Source: an uncultured Bacilli bacterium (lineage in GTDB: Bacteria > Bacillota_I > Bacilli_A > RF39 > UBA660). Taken from it: 44,415 nucleotides of DNA. Shown here piece after piece: positions 40,396 to 44,415 of the stretch. A program made the position numbers and the translations under genes. The DNA lies in the NCBI GenBank assembly GCA_944358445.1, contig CALVRC010000012.1, forward strand, positions 1 to 44,415. The letters run 5' to 3'. Below the pieces are notes generated by a model. It was not told the origin of the DNA. It did not search any database and worked only from the letters and a program-made list of their open reading frames with translations. How positions within the stretch are numbered: the stretch's first letter is position 1; every line of letters begins with the position of its first letter.

Positions 40396-41925
40396 TTATC
40401 TTGTTTTTCCTTTTGAATTACTACTTATTTCATTTGAATATAATCTATCAAGTTGTTCATCATCTATATGAATTACTTTCCCACCAACCGGATTAATCTT
40501 GATTCCACCAAAAACTATCCATATTGCATCTATTGGTGTACTTGGCATATCTGCATCTCCATCTGTAAAAATTATCTTGTTTTCGACTCTTCTTGTAAAT
40601 GCATTGATAGCCGCATCAAAGTTAGTTCCACCACCACCATAAAATTCCAAATTATCAATATCGGATACATCTTTAATTTCAGTAAAACCATAAAACTTTG
40701 TATCAAAACATCCAACTTTAACTTTAGATGTTTGTAATATATTTTTACATTCTCTTAAAAAGTTTCTAAGTAGTGTTTCATCTATAGAACCACTTGTATC
40801 TAAAACGATTTCTGTCTCTGGTCTTGGCATTTCCTCTAAATATGCTGTTACTACACCATCCTCTATTCCGGCATTTTGATATGACCAATCAACATCATAT
40901 TTTACAGCTTCTTTTAATAATCTTCTCCAATCAATAAGTGGTTCAGACGTCCCAATGTCAGTTATATTTCTTCTCTCACTGTTTGTAGTGTTTCCATGAC
41001 CATGTGACCTACTAGCTAGTGCTTTTCTTAATTCTTCTAGTTGTTTTTTCCTTGCTATTTTATTTTGTTTAAATGTTTCTTTTTCTCCTAATTCTGTTAA
41101 CTTTTTTATTTCTTCATTCTTTTTCTTTTCTTGCTCTTTATTTTGGTTTTCATCCAGTTGTTGTAGCTGTGATTGTTGTTCTTTTTTCTTATCAAACATT
41201 TTACTTAATTTATCTAACAAGCTTTGTTTATCTTCATCCTTGTCGTAAGATTGTCCTGTATTAGATTGTGATTGCTCTTCTTGATGTTTCTTTTCTATTG
41301 CTTTATCCCACATAGAATGAGTGTCATGTCCAACATCTTGTTGTTTTTCTTCTTTCTGTGAATCTTCGACTGATCCACTACAACTTTGCTCTTGTGATTG
41401 TTTATCTCGTTCTTGTGAACTTTCACTACTAGAACTGCTTTGTTGCAGCTGTGATTGTTGTTCATTGTTTCCACTTTGTTGTTGGCTGCCTTTTTGATTT
41501 TGACCATTACCCTGTTCATTTGGTTGCTGCTGGTGTTTTTTTTCCTCTAAAAGCTTTTTGTACATTTCTTCTGCATCATAATTTATCGCCTCTGGAATAT
41601 CAACAACACCTTCAACTATAGGTAATCCATCTTGTTTTAAAAAAGCATTTACAACCGAATCAGTTGCTATATTCCATAAATCTTTATCTTTACCTTCACT
41701 TCTAAAAATGTGATCAAATGCTATATGACATATTTCGTGAGCAAAAATAAATGTCTGCTCCTCATCTGTAATAGATTCAATAAAGTTAGGATTATAATAA
41801 ATGGTTTTGCCATCTGTTCCAGCTGTCCCTACTGCTGGTTCAGCAATAAAGTTAGAATTAGCTACTACACTTCCAAAGAAAGGATACTTAACTAATAATC
41901 TTCTTTTAATAGAGTCTACATTCAT
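40396..41925 (-). CDS. VWA/metallopeptidase-like protein (DUF2201 type)
   Basis: 509 aa. The N-terminal domain carries a zinc-metalloprotease-like HEICH motif (FIFAHEICHIAFDHIF, about residue 63) with LWNIATDSVVN after it. A Gln/Glu/Ser-rich low-complexity linker spans about residues 130-300. The C-terminus is a von Willebrand A-like domain with the MIDAS motif DTSGS, a Thr in GGGGTNFD and an Asp in FTDGDAD. This layout (DUF2201 N-terminal plus VWA-like) normally pairs with a MoxR-type AAA ATPase, as here. Such pairs act as chaperones for cofactor or complex maturation. AAGGATAACTT precedes the ATG, overlapping the upstream stop. Confidence 0.88.
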   Translation of the reverse strand: MNVDSIKRRLLVKYPFFGSVVANSNFIAEPAVGTAGTDGKTIYYNPNFIESITDEEQTFIFAHEICHIAFDHIFRSEGKDKDLWNIATDSVVNAFLKQDGLPIVEGVVDIPEAINYDAEEMYKKLLEEKKHQQQPNEQGNGQNQKGSQQQSGNNEQQSQLQQSSSSSESSQERDKQSQEQSCSGSVEDSQKEEKQQDVGHDTHSMWDKAIEKKHQEEQSQSNTGQSYDKDEDKQSLLDKLSKMFDKKKEQQSQLQQLDENQNKEQEKKKNEEIKKLTELGEKETFKQNKIARKKQLEELRKALASRSHGHGNTTNSERRNITDIGTSEPLIDWRRLLKEAVKYDVDWSYQNAGIEDGVVTAYLEEMPRPETEIVLDTSGSIDETLLRNFLRECKNILQTSKVKVGCFDTKFYGFTEIKDVSDIDNLEFYGGGGTNFDAAINAFTRRVENKIIFTDGDADMPSTPIDAIWIVFGGIKINPVGGKVIHIDDEQLDRLYSNEISSNSKGKTR

Positions 41926-41934
41926 AAGTTATCC

Positions 41935-42336
41935 TTAAATTTGTGCTAATAATGAATATACTTCTTCATTTATTTTATTAGCAGTTAAATCAGAACAAGT
42001 AACAATAACCAAACAATTTTTAGGTAATTCAAATGTACTAACTTTTTTATATTTAAGTATCTCAATAAATTTAGTTTGTTCTTCTAATGGGGTTTCATTT
42101 ATATTTTCAATTACTAAAACTGACATGTTTGTTTTACTTTTATCTAATAATTCTTTATACCAAAGTGGAGGACAAAAATCTGTATTTTCATAATGCCCAT
42201 TTAATTCAGATCTATCAATATTTGATTTTATAATAACTGAATTATTAAAAGAATTAGAAGGTATGTTTTGAACTAATAATGGAGATACTCCAGATTTAAT
42301 ATAATTTTCTAATAAATTTAATCTTTCTTTATTCAT
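41935..42336 (-). CDS. P-loop-less AAA-like small protein
   Basis: 133 aa. The C-terminal half reads MSVLVIENINETPLEEQTKF ... KVSTFELPKNCLVIVTCSDL, which follows the Walker B to sensor 1 stretch of MoxR-type ATPases (usually a DE acidic pair, here EN). There is no Walker A, so it should not hydrolyse ATP on its own. It could be an adaptor or a degenerate subunit in the ring of the upstream ATPase. It is coupled to that gene by ATGA behind GGAGGAATAAG, and its last codons carry the ribosome-binding site for the VWA gene. Family assignment is my inference. Confidence 0.7.
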   Translation of the reverse strand: MNKERLNLLENYIKSGVSPLLVQNIPSNSFNNSVIIKSNIDRSELNGHYENTDFCPPLWYKELLDKSKTNMSVLVIENINETPLEEQTKFIEILKYKKVSTFELPKNCLVIVTCSDLTANKINEEVYSLLAQI

Positions 42337-44267
42337 CTTCTTATTCCTCCTTGTGATAAGCTATCAGCCATTTGTACTTCTGCAAGGCGTTCTAATCTTC
42401 TCTCATCTCCATGTGCCCACATAGATTCAAATGCAGCTCTTGGTTCTGCACCTACTTGCTTCATAAAATCTCTTACTACTTCAAAATGCTCATCATCAAC
42501 AGAGGACAATCCGACTGCTGTTGCAAATTTTTGTGATACATCCATTTCTAAATCTCTACTTGAATAATTATGATTAATTACATCTTCAACACTTATTACT
42601 TGCCTACTTGCAAATGCTGTAAAATCTTTTGTCAAATCTTCTCCTATTAATGCTCTTAACATTTCTGGCTGTTTAGTTTTATAAAGTAACTTAGATGCCA
42701 TTTCCCATTTTCTTGGGTCTGCATTAGGTTTATCTCCAGTATATGGAGTTCTTAAGACATCATGACCACTATAAGACTTATATGCTATGTAAGCATATAC
42801 AGAAGGATGAATTTTGGCCTCTGGTTCTTCCTCTTTATAATCTAATCTTTCGTATTTTTCTTTAGGTGTTGATGCCCATTTTAACCAACTATCTACTGTT
42901 GTATGAATATAAACATGAGCAAATCTATTGAATAATGGTTCTGCCATTTGATTTGCAGCTAATGAATCATTTAAATCGTTTCCAGCAGCAACTATTCTTG
43001 CATTAGGTGGTAACTTCCATTTACCATTTACTTCACCATCTAATACTATGTTAAATGCCATACCTTGTATAGAAGGAAGGGCATTTGTAAGTTCATCAAA
43101 GAATATAATATGAATTTTATCTGGTTCAGCTTCACATTTTTCTAATACGCGTTGATACCATGTTGGTGGTACATCAATCATTTCTCCTGTTGCAGCATTA
43201 TAAACACTCTTTCCATTTAAGCTATCAGGAGTTGCATTTCTCATATATATTATTTCTAAGTCTGGATCTAATTGTTTTACTCTTGCTGATTTACCTTCAC
43301 TTGATCTACCATGTAAGAATACTGAAACATTACTTTCTACTGCTCCTCTTATTATATCTTCTTCTGATACTCCATCAAAATTGAAACCATAAGGGTTTTG
43401 TTTTCTTACCGGTTCTTTCCCTTCTAAATTTTGGGTTTGCTCTACTGATGTAGTTTGTGAATAAACTCTATCAGAAACTATTTCTTTTGAGAAATAATTA
43501 TCCATAAATTGTTTTATATCAGTTCTATCAAAATCGCCTTTGTAATCCCTACGATTTTTAAATTGTACTCCAGAAAACATTATTTTTTTGCAGAGTGCTA
43601 TATTGGCTTTTTCATCTACTAGCCAAGTTATTGGTTCAACACGAACCCAATATGTATTTCCTGATTGAATTGTTCTACCATCAGACAAAACCTCTCCATC
43701 ACAGTTTGAATCACCAACAAAACGAATATATTTACTTCCATTATATTCATATTCAGTATGAGCTCTAGCCCTAAAATTTGTATCATAATCTTGGTATCTA
43801 ACTGAATCTGTTGTATAATTTTTACCCGTAGTTCTTAAACTTCCATTATTGTATGCTCTTTCTAATTCACGAGAATAATTTTCATCAACAATTGTTTGTG
43901 GATATTCACCATAAAGGGTTTCCTTAATTCCACTGGCACCTCTCACTCCGTTCGAGGAGACCATTTGGATTGAAGAGTAAGGTAAAGCTGGGCGAGCCCC
44001 ACCATAGCGTCTATAAACATAGAACCAATTCCTATCACCATATCGGTCAACGACGCGCGCGCTATAGTTATAAGGTGTTTTTGTCCACCACCAACCAGTT
44101 CTATCTTTTCTAGTATTTCCTTCACTAGTATAATCATCTAATGATACATAACCACCTAATAAAATAGAAAAATCAGTTATAGCACATTTTGTACCATATC
44201 TACTTATTATATCTAACTGATTATTTCCAAATAGTTGCTCATCAGTTAAAAATGTAAAGTTGTTCAT
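42333..44267 (-). CDS. MoxR-type AAA ATPase with N-terminal DUF6273-like domain
   Basis: 644 aa. Residues about 30-100 and 115-280 resemble parts of DUF6273 (RTGWWWTKTPYNYSARVV ... GGARPALPYSSI; YGEYPQTIV; VEPITWLVDEKANIALCKKI), but the usual C-terminal part of that domain comes first. From about residue 310 follows an AAA+ module with Walker A (HGRSSEGKSA), Walker B (IIFFDELT), sensor 1 (IVAAGNDLND) and an Arg in PLFNRFAHVY. The ATPase half matches the MoxR partner expected for the VWA gene. Residues 58-95 use codons unlike the rest (many ending in C, CGC three times). The right end of the gene's promoter region is in the window. GGTGAT precedes the ATG. Confidence 0.85.
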   Translation of the reverse strand: MNNFTFLTDEQLFGNNQLDIISRYGTKCAITDFSILLGGYVSLDDYTSEGNTRKDRTGWWWTKTPYNYSARVVDRYGDRNWFYVYRRYGGARPALPYSSIQMVSSNGVRGASGIKETLYGEYPQTIVDENYSRELERAYNNGSLRTTGKNYTTDSVRYQDYDTNFRARAHTEYEYNGSKYIRFVGDSNCDGEVLSDGRTIQSGNTYWVRVEPITWLVDEKANIALCKKIMFSGVQFKNRRDYKGDFDRTDIKQFMDNYFSKEIVSDRVYSQTTSVEQTQNLEGKEPVRKQNPYGFNFDGVSEEDIIRGAVESNVSVFLHGRSSEGKSARVKQLDPDLEIIYMRNATPDSLNGKSVYNAATGEMIDVPPTWYQRVLEKCEAEPDKIHIIFFDELTNALPSIQGMAFNIVLDGEVNGKWKLPPNARIVAAGNDLNDSLAANQMAEPLFNRFAHVYIHTTVDSWLKWASTPKEKYERLDYKEEEPEAKIHPSVYAYIAYKSYSGHDVLRTPYTGDKPNADPRKWEMASKLLYKTKQPEMLRALIGEDLTKDFTAFASRQVISVEDVINHNYSSRDLEMDVSQKFATAVGLSSVDDEHFEVVRDFMKQVGAEPRAAFESMWAHGDERRLERLAEVQMADSLSQGGIRR

Positions 44268-44285
44268 ATATAAATCACCATATAC

Positions 44286-44315
44286 ATCATAACATATTTT
44301 TATTTTTTTTGCTAA
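44286..44315 (-). promoter_or_regulatory. Possible promoter of the MoxR-VWA operon
   Basis: TTAGCA (44310-44315) and TATGAT (44286-44291) with an 18-bp spacer and extended TG on the minus strand, about 20 bp before the ATPase start. Bases 44316-44415 hold no other recognisable feature. Confidence 0.45.
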
Positions 44316-44415
44316 GGTTTAAGAGATTTAAGGTTTTTGTTAGTGTCAAGAAGTTTCGGATAAATTAACAAAGAGTAATAACTTAATATAATAGTTGTTG
44401 CTTTTTTGTGTGTCT

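Noticed and set aside
43943-44137. 64-codon minus-strand ORF overlapping the ATPase gene
   Set aside because: It is in another frame of a well-supported gene and is open only because the region is locally GC-richer.
1-44415. CRISPR arrays, tRNA and rRNA genes
   Set aside because: No regularly spaced repeats were seen. No sequence with tRNA arms and CCA-proximal pattern or rRNA motifs was recognised by eye; a tRNA scan would settle this.

Overview
The window (44,415 bp, strongly AT-rich) looks like chromosome from a low-GC Bacillota of class Bacilli, probably an uncultured gut lineage near Erysipelotrichales/RF39. That placement is inference. The evidence is: TGA is used as a stop (many ATGA stop/start overlaps), so this is not a TGA=Trp mollicute; ribosome-binding sites are AGGAGG/GGTGAT type; and the order rpsT / gpr - spoIIP - small membrane protein matches the rpsT-gpr-spoIIP-yqxA block of Bacillus. 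gpr, spoIIP and two tandem Spo0A-type boxes argue for an endospore former or a recent descendant of one.

Region 1 (1-10.5 kb, almost all minus strand) is housekeeping. It holds an orphan type IV prepilin with its own promoter and terminator; valS behind a T-box and a frameshifted HD-domain pseudogene; a zinc-ribbon membrane protein; an MBL-fold hydrolase; rnhB; a ProX-like tRNA editing protein; a YqeG-like phosphatase; an envelope operon (lipoprotein, acidic repeat-rich protein, DUF948-like, YtxH-like); and trmB.

Region 2 (10.6-23.7 kb) is a type VII secretion locus read on the minus strand from essC. It contains the three-ATPase-domain motor EssC, the ubiquitin-like EsaB/YukD, two WXG100-like secreted/partner proteins, a coiled-coil DUF5082-like protein, a WXG-like protein with a long Asn-rich tail, and three probable effectors that all begin with the same MNFKL-type N-terminal module. 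Two of these carry cysteine-peptidase-like domains; the third carries a possible beta-barrel wall domain. A DUF4176-like protein and one unrecognised protein sit among them. EssA, EssB and EsaA are not in the window.

Region 3 (23.7-33 kb) holds a coiled-coil protein, efp, rpmG, a class B penicillin-binding protein, nfo, the sporulation block gpr-spoIIP-yqxA-like, rpsT, and a secreted transglutaminase-like protein.

Region 4 (33-40.4 kb) mixes mobile DNA and regulation. Two apparently identical 295-bp MITE-like elements both sit between inverted-complement flanks, as if inserted into terminator stem-loops. There is also a truncated gene remnant, a membrane histidine kinase with Spo0A-like boxes, a second prepilin, and a compact locus resembling a type I toxin-antitoxin pair (25-aa hydrophobic peptide opposed by a roughly 110-nt convergent RNA). 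These are followed by tmcAL and the operon of a small membrane protein, mutM and pyk.

Region 5 (40.4-44.3 kb) is a three-gene MoxR-type ATPase / mini-AAA / VWA module. The ATPase carries an N-terminal DUF6273-like domain whose codon use differs from its surroundings and resembles a diversified sequence.

No tRNA, rRNA, CRISPR array or intact transposase was found.
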